A stretch of DNA of 64,000 nt from Oscheius tipulae. Taxonomy: Eukaryota > Nematoda > Chromadorea > Rhabditida > Rhabditidae. Made by a program: the position numbers and the translations under genes. Position 1 is the stretch's first letter; every line of letters begins with the position of its first letter. The stretch is from NCBI GenBank assembly GCA_037178975.1, contig JASJZH010000004.1, forward strand, positions 744,001-808,000, in the 5' to 3' direction. The notes under the pieces are model-generated. The model was not told where the DNA came from and searched no databases. It was given only the letters and a program-made list of their open reading frames with translations. This document shows positions 10,861 to 22,143 of this stretch, in pieces.

Positions 10861-12341
10861 TTATTCAAAAATTTTAATAAAACCAGTCCAATCCAGTTCA
10901 ACCGTAAAGATTAATGGTGCTGTCGTGGTAATTTCTAGCTCCTCTAGGTCGACTTCATTCGATGTCGAAATCAAGCCACCGAACTTCATTTCCTCGTTTT
11001 CTGAAAAATGATTACAGTATTCAGGAAAAGAATTTGAATGACAATACATCTCGGTTCCGTCTCAGGCTCTGCCAACTCACCAACATTCCATTTGAAGCCT
11101 TTCAAAGTGACTAGAGTCTGTTTTTGACAGAAGGGCACGATTCCACATTTTCCAGTAAGCATTTTCTTTTTGACGTGGAGCTTTGTAGTTCCCTGAAAAG
11201 TTAGTCTGTCTCTGTCTTTGTTTCTGTCTGACTCACCTGCGATATGACACACAACAAGTTCTCTCCATCCAAAACAAAAATCGGTATTTCTGTCAATGTC
11301 AAACCATTGACCAGGGTGTTCAAAGTGGCCATAGTATGGTCGAACCGTCCTGACAGGCCTCCCAGGACGATAATTTGGGAAATCTAAAAAAAAATTTGCT
11401 CACAAATCTTTAAAAGACCCACACTCTGACTTCGAGTCTCCTCCACAATGATTTCCAATGCTTTTGTAAAGTCAGTCTTCTCTTGATTCGGCGTCTGTAG
11501 GACTTTGATAACATGCTCGTCACACTGCTTCAATATATTCGTAGTTATTGAATCCATGTCCCCACTGATCACATTCGGTTTCTTGAGATCTGTTCTGGAA
11601 GCTTTAATGTTTCAAATGTAGAATATATGGAAGCGTTTTTGGGGATTGAGCAATCATCTAAACAGCGCTTTCATTTGAGATCTATACATTTAGACAAAGA
11701 GATTCTTTACAACCTGATCGAGTTCATTGATTTCTGTGATTTTTTTCTTGTTTCAAAATTGAAAGTGATCGAAGCGAGTGTGCAGTTACTGTCTCTCTTT
11801 CGAGCAAGTAAAGAGGAACTTTTTTTGCAGCGTTCGGAGCGTTCCCGCCGTGTTTTTGAGCCTTCTGCGCACCAAATTACTTACACGTAGTTAGTTTACA
11901 CGTGAACAGTAGCTGCACACCCGCTTCTACTAGACGCAAAATTGGATTTCTACTAGAAGTGAAAAATTCTGATGGCCAGAAGGGTTTACTTCCTTTGTCC
12001 AAACCTTAAAAAATGTTTCATTTGTGCCATATCAGCTGGTCATAGTTTACTGGTTGCTGATCTTCATGCCTTTCGAATAAAAACAACTACAAACTGACCT
12101 CGGAATGACATAGTTTGCCCCGCCGTCCGTGATAAAGCGCTTAGCGGCAGCGTTCCACAGACAGTCCCAGATAGGTCGATGTGCCGTTGCCGAGCCATTG
12201 AGCCACAAACACACTGAACTATCTGAATTTTTCTGGGTTTCTATACTTTTTTATTCAAGTTTTTAGCTGTTCTTGTGAAAGAAATCAAGAAAACTAACCA
12301 GTCTTATGGAAAATATCCATAGGCTTCAGTATCCTACTCAT
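10861..12341 (-). CDS. tpk-1: Thiamine pyrophosphokinase
   Basis: Six exons on the minus strand: 12341-12299, 12222-12099, 11594-11423, 11383-11237, 11192-11081, 11000-10861; 245 aa, matching the usual animal TPK length. It makes thiamine pyrophosphate from thiamine and ATP in the cytosol. Motifs in order: CLWLNGSAT near the N-terminus, RFITDGGANYV (nucleotide-binding), ISGDMDSI (catalytic, metal-binding acidic residues), TPNQEKTDFTKAL, VLGGLSGRFDHTMATLNTL, and the C-terminal substrate-binding domain with LKGFKWNV...FGGLISTSNEV. A TTTTCAG 10 nt before the ATG looks like a trans-splice site. The stop codon TAA lies inside an AATAAA hexamer (plus-strand 10860-10865), so the 3' UTR must be extremely short or use another signal. 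Intron 12098-11595 is the longest. Confidence 0.93.
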
Positions 12342-15300
12342 GACTTTCGACTGAAAACTGGAGATTATCGGGTTCGGAAAAGAAGGAATTCCTTTAACAA
12401 AATGGGTATCGGAGGCGAAAAAGAGGGAGGCAGACAGGGAAATAGATAAGAGACAGAGGACAACATTTCTTCCCGTCACCCCGATAAACAGTGAGAGGGT
12501 GGAGAGGCTGGACGGCGGGGTAAGAGGAACACAAAAATAGGAGGATGGAAAGGTGGAAAAGGTGTAAACACTTACGAAAAACATTGGCTTTTCGAGTAGT
12601 CGAAACAGATAGCAATCTCTCTACTACTAAAATACAATGGCGTCCGTCCGTGTGCCACCACGAGAAAAAAGCTGGCAAGTCATGACATGTCAAGAATTAA
12701 GTTGAAAAGTCAGCTTTTGTGAAACTTGGGAACTTAGGATATTGGAGAAGTCTTAGTATCTACATACTAAGTCAAGATTAAGGTACGACGAAGCCGTCGT
12801 AGACTGTTGGTGGTGCCATAAATTGAGAGACAAGTAGTAGATGTTGTGAAACGAAAATGTTCGGCAAGATTGAGCAACAAAAATCGATTTCTTCGCTTGC
12901 ATAGAAAGCAGACTGTTTGCTAATTGAAACAAAGAGATAGAGACAAAAATATAAATAGTTGCAAGGTCTTTTCCAGGAACATAATCAACAAATTGCACTT
13001 TGTAAGGAGTTCATTTCTGTTCCCAGTAAAGTTCAGTCACAGCTCTACCCGCCAAAAGCGCGTTCCACCGCTCTTCAAAAATGACTGCGAGCGGTAATGA
13101 CAGTGCTTACAGCTTACCTAGAGTGCTAATAATTGTGTATTTGGGAAAGATGAGCTCATAAAAAAGATACGCTATTAATGTGTAGAGGACAAGAGTTTAC
13201 CCATTGATCTCTCTGTCCAGAAATACGGTTACTGCTCAGAGCAATCTGAGATCTAGAGAGGGAGTCGAGTGGGTAGGAATAAAAAGAGGAGTCTATGTCT
13301 CTCTGTCTTTCTGTCTCTTCGTCTCTCTGTCTATCAGTTCTCTAAGTTCAGACAGGGAACCTTCGAATCAGATAAAGTGGCAAGACTCTGACTGAAGCAG
13401 CACCCCGACATACAGCCCCAAGTGTAAGTCTAGGCCTACTTCAGTCAGGGGACGTGTCACAACATGTAGTGGAGAGGCCAAACTGTACATTGTAGAGTAT
13501 GAGCCGACCAAGAACACATAAGAAGGGACGGATCCAGTAGTCCCTACCGTCTCTACCGCCCGCACACTAGTCACAGTTCAGTATCATGCGACTGAGAAAG
13601 TTGGCAGAAGAGTCAGGAGGGGATGCGTCGAAAGTATAGTGACCACTCGTCTCTGACAGTGCAACCCAAGTTACAGTACATCACTAGTGTATATTGAGTC
13701 TTACTGACAGAGTCGGACAGGTCAGAGGGGACACAGTTCCTGCATAGTCGGGTGACCGTCCAGGTCAAACACACTTTGACCATTTACGGTACTGAAACTG
13801 TAAACGACTTAAAGAGTGCATGATTCGGATAGGTCAAGAATGGAATGGTGGAGAGGCAGAGAAACACAGGAACACAGAGACAGGGTGGCAGAGGGACAGT
13901 TGGGGTCTGAACTCCCAGCTTGTCATATCATCTTACTCATGGTGATTTGACGAGGAGGATCTGTCCCTGTCAGGGTCTTGTCGGTAAGAGATAGTGAAAC
14001 AGATACAGGGACCTCTCCCATCCGGTAGTCAACTGTTCAAAAGAGCAACTTTCTTTTGAAGTAGTTCACTGCCTGATAGGACAGAGGTCAGAACAGGAAG
14101 AGACAGTCACAGCAGAGTGACCGTCCGTCTGTTCCAATCGAGCCGGAAGTAACAGCTCTAACCATGTTACTGCAACTCGACTGGTATAGTCGGGTAGGTC
14201 ATGGTCTCATTATAGTTGAGGCGAGTCAGATACTTACCAGATCTTTTGGATGAGAGAGACTCATCCCGGGAAAGGCTCTCAGAGGGTAAGGGTCGAGCTT
14301 GGGTCTTTTTTGATTAAGCAAGAACAGTGCAGAGACAGAGAGGCAGAGACTTCTGCATGTCTTTCAGAAGACTGCCACCACATAGGCTTGGATGATGAAG
14401 TGAAAGTGACCCGCTTCTATCCATTGTAAAGACGTGTTTGAATAGAGCAAAAACATTCTCAAATACAGTCTCTATCCAATGGATTGAAGAAAGGTTGATA
14501 GGTTAAACCGTCCCGGGAAAGAGACCCCAGCAGAATTCATCCAACTCATAGTGAATGTCCGAGAGTGTCTTTCCCTGTCAGAGTCAGAGAGACCAGCCGT
14601 CTGTACCGGCTGGATCTGTGACAACGACTTTCAGCGGTGTAACGAAGACTGAGAGACAGAGAGACTGAGACAGTAACAGACTGTATATTTTGCCGACATA
14701 TACAATTCATATCCCAAACATGTTTACTCCACAATCTCAATCTGCTTATTCAAAATTTCCCCTTTTCTACTGCTTTTGACCTCTTACTCATGTGTTTACG
14801 AGATCTTTCGTTGAGGCTGGCACGTACAGCGGCACCACCAAAAGATAAGGACATTACTGTAGGGAGGAGGCAAAGAGCGAAAGTGTATTAGCAGTCCAGG
14901 AATAGATTTGGTGTTGAAATACTGTCTGGCCAGCTGACCATCTGTCCCTGAAAAAGGCTTGAAAAGAGGGAGGAAGAGCTGAACTTTAGGTGTGGAAGAA
15001 GGCGACATAAAGAACGCCTAGAGCCATGTTTGTTGTCAGAAAATAAGAGAAAAAAAGAATTTGCGTCTAGCACACAGAAATCTCGTATGGTTTCCGGGTT
15101 CCGGAGAGTTGTAAGCTGTTATTTGTGGACGATGCTCTCAATCGGATGCCTGAAACATAAGAACTGAGCGACTTATTTCTATTCAAGGAAGTTGAACTAT
15201 AGTGAAAACACAAAATTTTAAATTAATTGCTGAGACGGACGTTTGGTAGAAGATGAGTGTACCCAAGTAATCACAAGTGTCGCTGAGACAATTGTGACAA

Positions 15301-16473
15301 AATAGGGGAAGTGTGAAACATAAGCAAAAACAGCGATAGCTCAATTTTCATATGAGTCCTGTACAAAAACTGAAAGTGACTGGATTTCAGCAATGTCCAT
15401 GATGATTTTGGCCTCCCTGACTCTTATCTTTTTTCTCCCTGCCCCTTTGTTCTTTGTATCCCAGGGCCGGTGACTCGCTGTCTCTCACAGAACATCATGA
15501 GCGAGCAAGTAGGGAGAGGAAAGCTGTGAAAAACAGGGTCAGGGGAGTATGTGGAGCCCTTTTTCCCATCTGTTACCTCCGTTTTAAGTTAATGAACAGG
15601 CCGCACTTTACAAATAAACTTCGGCCGAAATCGACAGATTTTGCAAGACTGTCCCTTTCCCGGCTTTTTTCTCATTGTTGAATTGAGCTTGTCTATTACG
15701 CAGACGAGATCTTTGACCGAGACCTCGTGTAGATGCGTCCCAAGATTCATCTTGGACATCTTTGGACATGTAGATTTGTCAATTGAGCCAGGTTTTGGAT
15801 AGTCGAGGGAGGGTCGGCTGCCGCGGAGACATCTGCGAGTCTGGTGCTGGGCGGGAAGACGGTTGGCCTAGAAACACGGTCTCCGTCTCTCTGTTAAAAA
15901 GTGGAGGCTTCTAACCTTCCTAGGTTCTCGAAGCTCGAAGAGACGACTTGTTGTCATGAGTAGAATTACTTTTGAAAAAACAATCATAGTTTGAGCTTGG
16001 AGCAGAACAGTATGAGATGGGCGAGTATGAGCGTGGGAGCGTCTCTGACAGGTCAGCACAATGACAACCTAGTTCTCGCGAAGTCATCATGACTATGCAC
16101 GGGTCAACCTAAACCCAGTCTAATTAGGCTCGGACATGTATACAAAAAGGGAAGCATTACGATTAGGGAAGGACTATCTGTTTTGTGTTTTCTGTACTAC
16201 AATAAGAGTTGAGAATACTTCTGGAAAACAATATAGATTCGCGAACTGATCAAAAAAAGTGTAGAGCTCTTTTCACGAAATAAAATGGACTTCAACCGAT
16301 TTCTTGCTGGCAATAGTGTTCAGACAGTCTTCTCATCTATCAAGAAAATATGAATCTGGAAAAATATCTCAACTTTTGGTTTGAAATAATCTATTCGCAC
16401 AAAAACAAAAGACAAGAACTGTTGGGATATTGTGATACGAGTGAAACTGAAACAAAAAAGAGTATGGAAAGCC
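12342..16473. other. Gene-poor region
   Basis: Four kilobases with no recognisable exon chain. They contain scattered GTCTCT/AGAGAC low-complexity runs (for example 13290-13335 and 14640-14670) and degenerate repeat copies (listed separately). Open frames at 12294-12693, 14796-15073 and 15868-16059 show no motifs. Confidence 0.5.
13545..14660. repeat. Degenerate interspersed repeats related to the 18.4-18.7 kb tandem array
   Basis: Blocks near 13550-13610, 14110-14170 and 14590-14650 share the word order ACCGTCT..., TCACAGT/GTAACAG..., CATG(T)GACT with the cleaner tandem units at 18380-18720. Copies are too diverged for exact borders. Confidence 0.35.
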
Positions 16474-16631
16474 GGGAGCCGGACAATAGGCTGAATACTT
16501 CATTCCGTGTCACTAATCTCTAAATGAACATATTTTACCTCTTATGTTTCAATCAATTATGTAGCCGCTCGAAACAAACTACAGAAGATTAGTGACACGG
16601 AATGAAGTATTCAGCCTATTGTCCGGCTCCC
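16474..16631. repeat. Perfect 46-bp inverted repeat
   Basis: Left arm 16474-16519 and right arm 16586-16631 are exact reverse complements over 46 bp, with a 66-bp spacer. The right arm enters the coding sequence of the asparaginase pseudogene, so the left arm is an inverted copy of gene sequence. Confidence 0.95.
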
Positions 16632-17561
16632 ATTGCCACGGATATCCAAACCGGCTATGATCATTTCGACGGATTCATCGTTCTTCACGGGACGGATACG
16701 CCTATACTTCGAGTGCTCTCAGTTTCGTCATAGAGAATCTCGCCAAGCCGATTGTGGTGACGGGGAGCCAGATTTCGGTGGTGGAGGTCAGATCCGATGG
16801 CCTGTACAACTTTGTCGGAGCTCTGGTGGCGGCTGGAAATCTGAAGGTTCCCGAGGTTGGTCACCAGACATAGAAGAGAGTAATTCTTCTATTTCCAGGT
16901 ATGTGTCTACTTCAACAACAAGCTGATGCGCGGCAATCGTACGATCAAAGTGGACAATTCAGCAGCCCTAATTTGGCCCCTCTCACCAAGATGGCCATTG
17001 GAATCGAAGTCGAGGATCTGATCTTAGGTCCTTCTTCAGAAAATCGGCTCCATGTTCAAGAGAGACTCTGCAGGGACGTCGGTGTCGTGCGCTTCTTGCC
17101 ATCTATTCCAATCAAAACTGTGAGTTCTTATCTCTCTGTCTCTCCGTCTCTCCGGCTCTATGGCATCTTCCTGTTTTAGATTCGAGCCTTCATCCCGGAT
17201 CACCTGAGAGGCGTCATTCTATAAACCTTCGAAGCTGGCAACATCTCGTCGAGACGCTCGGACATTCTTGAAGTAATCAAGGTAGGCTATATACTTTCTA
17301 GTTTTCTGACAATACCTATCCTAGGAAGCGGTGGACCGTGACTGTCTCGTCGCCAACTGCTCCCAATGTCTCAAAGGCTGTGTAACGGCCGACTACACAG
17401 TGGGAAAGCAGCTCTACGATGTCGGCGTCATCCCGGGACGCAATCTGACCACCGAGGCTGCGATGACCAAATTGAGCTACGTGCTGGCCAAAAAGAGCTG
17501 GAGTCTAGATGAGAAAAGAAAAATGATGGAGACTAGTTTTCGTGGGGAGATGAGGGACTAA
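16586..17561 (+). pseudogene. Asparaginase (ASPG/lysophospholipase type) remnant
   Basis: Type-I asparaginases hydrolyse L-asparagine to aspartate and ammonia in the cytosol. The frame reads TGYDHFDGFIVLHGTDT (the conserved HGTDT active-site motif). After a net frame shift come YTSSALSFVIENLAKPIVVT, GSQISVVEVRSDG and VYFNNKLMRGNRT, then after a second shift SSPNLAPLTKMAIGIEVEDL, then GVVRFLPSIPIKT and IRAFIPDHLRGVIL. The next codon is TAA where the family has Glu (VVMETF), followed by TFEAGN. The tail (VANCSQCLKGCVTADYTVGK; TEAAMTKLSYVLAKK; SFRGEM) matches the family C-terminus. Two frameshifts and a nonsense codon make it a pseudogene, although the splice sites near 16900, 17120-17180 and 17282-17325 remain readable. 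No N-terminal exon was found upstream of the inverted repeat. Confidence 0.88.
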
Positions 17562-18379
17562 TAGAAGGAAAAGAGAGGAAAAACAAACTATAAAATGAAA
17601 GATTACCGAGAGTTCAATGTTAAGATACAGAGACAAATCTATTTTAAATTGTCCTCGCGTCTCTGTCTGTCTGTCTGTCTGAAGCCAATATTGCCAATTA
17701 GTGTGCACTATTTTGTGCGCACACTAATTGTTTGCAAGTCAAGCCAAATCGAGTCAGTTTGGGAGATAGCTTCGTTGGGGAAAGGTTGTTCCTGTCACGG
17801 TACCTCGATTGGGAATGCGAACAGGTTGAAGTGAGAGGAAAGGGTCACGACAGTTGGACAGAAGGAATTAGAAATCGAGCAGTTTCAGAAGGAATGAGGC
17901 TTTGTTTTGAGCCCCAAGGGGCGTTAGCATCCCTTGTTATATAAAAGTTGTGTTGTGCAGCAAGTAATTACCCCATCTTCTATACTTACAACAATAGTGA
18001 AACAATAAACGCCTATAGTGTAGGACGTTGCCGCTTTTTCCTAGCTATCTATATTTTGCAGCTATAGAAAGCATGATTTCCCGCCGAAAACTGCGCGTCA
18101 AAAGTGGTAGTTTATAATGGGCCTGGTGTCAAAAAGATTTATGTTGATAGATCCTAGGAACGACAAGAACAGTTGGACGAGGGTCAATTTCAATGGGTAC
18201 GGTGACAGGAAGACAGATTCCGACCGAATTCATCTTTGAAACCAGTCGCTTCCAAAGTACTAAACTTTTTGGAAATCAACTGGTTGCAAAGACGAGTATT
18301 CGGACAATGAATCAGAGACAGAGATAAAGAGACAGGGAGGCAGAAAGACAGAGAAACAGAAAGAGTCGAGAAAACAGAG
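17562..18379. other. Intergenic with repeats
   Basis: No gene is recognised. It holds one member of a dispersed repeat (17731-17818) and AGAGAC-rich low-complexity DNA at 18315-18370. Confidence 0.45.
17731..17818 (+). repeat. Dispersed repeat, copy A
   Basis: Shares TTTGCAAGTCAAG, then AGTCAGTTTGGGAGAT, then CACGGTA(C/T)C in the same order and spacing with 19660-19736 on the minus strand. Nature unknown; probably a mobile-element relic. Confidence 0.6.
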
Positions 18380-18720
18380 AACCCAGACCGTCTATCCCTC
18401 AATCTTTGAGTCACAGTGACTAGTGATGTGACTCTTCAGAAGAGTGATAGACTGTCAAGATTCAGTTGAGGGTACAGTAAAGAGGTCAACCCAGATCGTC
18501 TATCCCCTAATCGGTGTGCCACAGTTACTTGGCATGTGACTTCAGACAGGGAATAGATTGTCAAGAGTCAGTAAGGGGTACTGTAATGCGTGGCAGCAAG
18601 AGTCAAGTCAACCCAAACCGTCTATCCCGCTGTCTATGGGTCACAGTAACTAGACATGTGACTCTCCAGACGAGGGATAGACTGTCAAGAGTCAGTCTGA
18701 GTATACGGTAAAGAGAGACA
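18380..18720 (+). repeat. Tandem repeat, three units of about 108-122 bp
   Basis: Units start at 18380, 18488 and 18610, each beginning AACCCA(G/A)A(C/T)CGTCTATCCC. All share CACAGT(G/A/T)ACT, CATGTGACT(C) and GATAGA(C/T)TGTCAAGA. Divergence is moderate and there is no coding content. Confidence 0.88.
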
Positions 18721-19827
18721 GATCAGTGAATCCTATTCAGTCTTGAAGTTGTCTGTTCAATTCAGCCTAAACCGAGAACTATACTGACTCATTCAGGACC
18801 GTTAGTTCTGGCCAGTCAACTGGAACTGTCGGGTTGTCATTGTCCCAATTTTCGCAAAAAACGAAATGTTGGCCTCTGACGACCGGACAAAACTCAGACG
18901 GTTGAAGGAGCAGGTGTTCAAATGTCCTGTACCGTCTGATCAGTGACTCTCAAAGTTCTGTTCCATTCGGACATTTGGGTAGTCTCCGAACAGACGGGGA
19001 GAGACAAAAAGACGGAGAGATAGAAAACTTCTGGAATTCCTGTCCCATCCCAGATGATCAGAATCAGACAAGGTCACACATCAAAATTGGTTCGTGTTTG
19101 ATTCTAGCCATCTGGTCAATTACTCGACGAACGGGACAGGGGGCAGTTAGAGGAATGGGAGACTAGAGTCCGTAAGGTCGCATCCTCCAGACTGAGTCCT
19201 TCTCTCCGCCCTCATTTCTATAGATTATGAAAACCGATCCTCCCCCTATCACCAGATCCGACAATCTGATAACGTGCACACATCTGGTCGGCTCCGCCTT
19301 TCCGATTCAAACTTGTTTACGTTATCCTGACCCTTGTTCTGTCTCTCTCCATTCACGAAAATTTATGGTCCTCTTTTGAGAGAAGAATCTTTGGCTGTCT
19401 GTCTGTCGGGCAACTTGACAAACTATGGAGATTACGGTAACTGGAAGTTTGGAAAACAATGGACATTGGAAGACAGTTTTAGGAAAAAGAGTTTCCTCAT
19501 CAAAGATCTTCTACTACTTTTGATTGCTTCTGTGCATAGTTTGTTTTGACTACTGTAACTATTTAGGTTCTGGGAGAAGTTGAAATTGATGTCCGTGTAT
19601 CATAAAAGAACCGAGGTTTTCATACACAAGGCTGTTGTTGAGGCTCGTGACAGGATGATGATGTTCCAGTCGGGATACCGTGGCAGAAGTAACATTCTCC
19701 CAGAGACGCATCTCCCAAACTGACTTGACTTGCAAAGAGAGATTGCTGTCACAAAATAACTGTGACAAATTGCCAATAGGACTTCAGACACACACACATA
19801 GGTACTTTTGAGCATTTTGAACTAGAT
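18721..19827. other. Intergenic, nothing recognised besides repeats
   Basis: No exon chain is seen. Frames at 18975-19166 and 19334-19549 lack motifs. Contains the minus-strand dispersed repeat at 19660-19736. Confidence 0.4.
19660..19736 (-). repeat. Dispersed repeat, copy B
   Basis: Reverse-complement relative of 17731-17818, sharing TTTGCAAGTCAAG, AGTCAGTTTGGGAGAT and CCACGGTATCC in order. Confidence 0.6.
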
Positions 19828-19951
19828 CAGTCGCTTACGCTCCTGCGACCCTGTACTCTTTGGAACTGTATGTCTCTTAAAACTCGTTTTGTCAACCCTA
19901 ATCTGGGATAACACTTGACAAAAAGTTCACAAACATTGTCAAGTGTTATCC
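19828..19951 (-). repeat. Palindromic mobile-element-like repeat, copy 1
   Basis: The internal palindrome GGATAACACTTGACAA...TTGTCAAGTGTTATCC lies next to GTCGC(A)GGAGCGTAAGCGACTG read on the minus strand. The same two modules recur at 23771-23916 and 24264-24401 in the opposite orientation. The non-autonomous DNA-transposon interpretation is inferred. Confidence 0.8.
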
Positions 19952-21960
19952 TCTTGCAAATTGTACAGGTAGGATAGACTAGATGGATGCGGAGCTCTAA
20001 AATATACGCTACAGTCTACAGGCTGGTTATTGTGAGACTGAAGCACAAAAAGTTTTATTTTTTTCCAATTTCATTTCCACTTTTCATGTTTTACAGCGTT
20101 CGATTTTCTGAACGTTCCTGACTGAAAAAAACAGAACATTTTAGGCAAGTAGACTGGAGCCTCTTGTTTACTGATAAGTTTTCAACACTACTTTTTTCTT
20201 GAAATCTCTAATTTGCATCTATGCTATATATATTTTGTGTTCTTCGTGTAACCAGTATCGAGTACAGAGTAGTAGCAGATGTAAAGTAAAGTATCTCCCG
20301 GCTTCAAGTAGTACTACCAGGACGAGAGAGCAGTCTCTATCTGACAGTTTAACACTACTGTGCATCTTGCATCAACGGTAGTGTTTCCTGTGGAACGAAC
20401 TGACAAGCTTTGTTAGGAACGCCTGCATTTCGTACTACCAATTTACCCGCCTTCGAGAAGGATGAAGGATTGTTTGGGCTGAGCCGGGAATTGAACTTGG
20501 ACTCTTAGATTGATGCTGGCGCCACCTGCCACTACACCAATCCGGCCTAGTCCATGTAGAGAAACCTAATTCTTTGTAGGAGAATCTGACCATGAACTTT
20601 CGATTCTCCTGTTTTTCCACTTGCTGGCAGTTGTCCAAGGTTGCCCTTTTTGGGAATAACATGTTGTTCTCGAAGCTATACTTCTTGTTTCACTGTCCTT
20701 ACAAAAGCTCTTCTCCGAATTTTCAATGCGCAGAACCCATTTCGAAGAAAACCGCATCTTTTTGAAATGTTCCCTCTACAGTCTTCAGATTTTTGCTTCC
20801 ATAAGGCATCTTCCCCACACAACATTATCAGGTCTACCTTTTCCCAGTTCCACATTAGTAGTTTGCTCAAACCGTTTCATTTTATCAAACCAGTAAAACA
20901 GTTTTAAAAATTTGCTTTCTACTTGTTATGATTTATTTCTCTTCCGGCAAACAAGTCAAACGAGAATATTGAAAACTGGTCGTAAAGGGCAAAGCTACAG
21001 GAATGAAAGATTTTTTTTTTTGAACTTTTGAAAAAACCAGTTTCTTCGCTCTTCCGGAAACCGAAAAACATCGAAAGGGATTAAATCCAGGTTGCTATCG
21101 CGACATAACAGCTGATCTATGGAGCCGCTGCTGCATCGACTACATGCAAACAGACAGATAGACATTGGCGATTTAGTAAGAAAAAGAGATGGCACTTTCT
21201 GTCAGTCTGGTCTCTCTGTCTTTCTTGAAATTACTTCTTGTTTCACTGACTTAACAAACATCTTATCATCTCATAAGGCTCAGTTAGCCCGATATTACGA
21301 AACCAAATTACAACTTTCCCAAAAGTCACCTCTCTTTTAGACAGAGCTCTATTAGACAAGAAGTAAACTGTCTGGCTTCTGCTGGAAAAAGGGATTATCC
21401 AAAAGAGCCTCTGGAAAAGTTATCGGTTCTTTGTTACAGTCACTTCTTTGGAGGAACTCCATTAAAACTTTCCTTTTGTTTCATGGCTATTGTATACGTT
21501 TGCTTCTTCTAAATTCTTTAATATCCTGACAGCTCTTTTAGACAAGAAATTGTCAAAAACTGGGTAAGTGAAGACAATACTAAACAGTTGCTGTATGCTC
21601 AAGATGGTACATTTTTACGCGAGTATTTTCAAAACCCAGTCTACCATGATGCTCTTTTTTACTGGAGACAAGCAACGTTCTAAAAAAAATTTTGGGCCTC
21701 GTCGAGAACTAACTCTTTAGAAATCTGTCCCTCTGTCTAATATTAATGTTAATTTTGTCAAAAACCACCATCTTTCCATCTTTCGGTCTCTCTGTCTCAG
21801 TCTCTTTATCTCTCTCTCTCTATATCTATGTCTCTCTGTCCCCCAAGCTCCTCAACTCTCAATATCTTTTCACTCTTATTGTTTCGGCTCTCCAACAAGT
21901 CTCTTTTTTTCCAACTTACAAGCAGAATCTTATAAGTGTGCTCAGCTCAAGTTTTGCAGA
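19952..21960. other. Intergenic
   Basis: No protein gene is recognised. A tRNA-like relic lies at 20446-20552. GTCTCT-rich DNA precedes the first peptide gene (21785-21842). Frames at 20566-20907 and 20995-21340 have no motifs. Confidence 0.45.
20446..20552 (-). repeat. tRNA-like relic or tRNA-derived repeat
   Basis: On the minus strand an A-box-like TTGGTGTAGTGG lies about 45 nt before a B-box-like AGTTCAATTCCC. The T-stem and acceptor stem do not pair properly, so it is not a functional tRNA. Confidence 0.45.
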
Positions 21961-22143
21961 ATGAACTTCAAATTTCTCTGTGCCCTCGTCCTTCTCTCCA
22001 TTCTGGCAATGGTCGAAGCCTACTGGAACGGGGGTGGTTACAATGGAGGGAGATACTACGGTGGCTACCGTGGTGGCTTCCCCGGAGGCGGATTTCATGG
22101 TGGACAGGGCGGATTTCATCCCTACGGATGGCATGGACGGTAG
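21961..22143 (+). CDS. Small secreted Gly/aromatic-rich peptide (NLP/caenacin-like)
   Basis: Single exon, 60 aa. A TTTTGCAG acceptor one base before the ATG suggests trans-splicing. Signal peptide MNFKFLCALVLLSILAMVEA, then a mature region starting AYWNGGGYNGGRYYGGYRGG and ending GWHGR before TAG. The Gly-Arg end is a classic amidation signal after carboxypeptidase trimming. Nematode peptides of this composition (nlp-29, cnc families) are epidermal antimicrobial or signalling peptides; that role is inferred. No dibasic site separates signal and peptide, unlike the paralogs downstream. Confidence 0.8.
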   Translation: MNFKFLCALVLLSILAMVEAYWNGGGYNGGRYYGGYRGGFPGGGFHGGQGGFHPYGWHGR

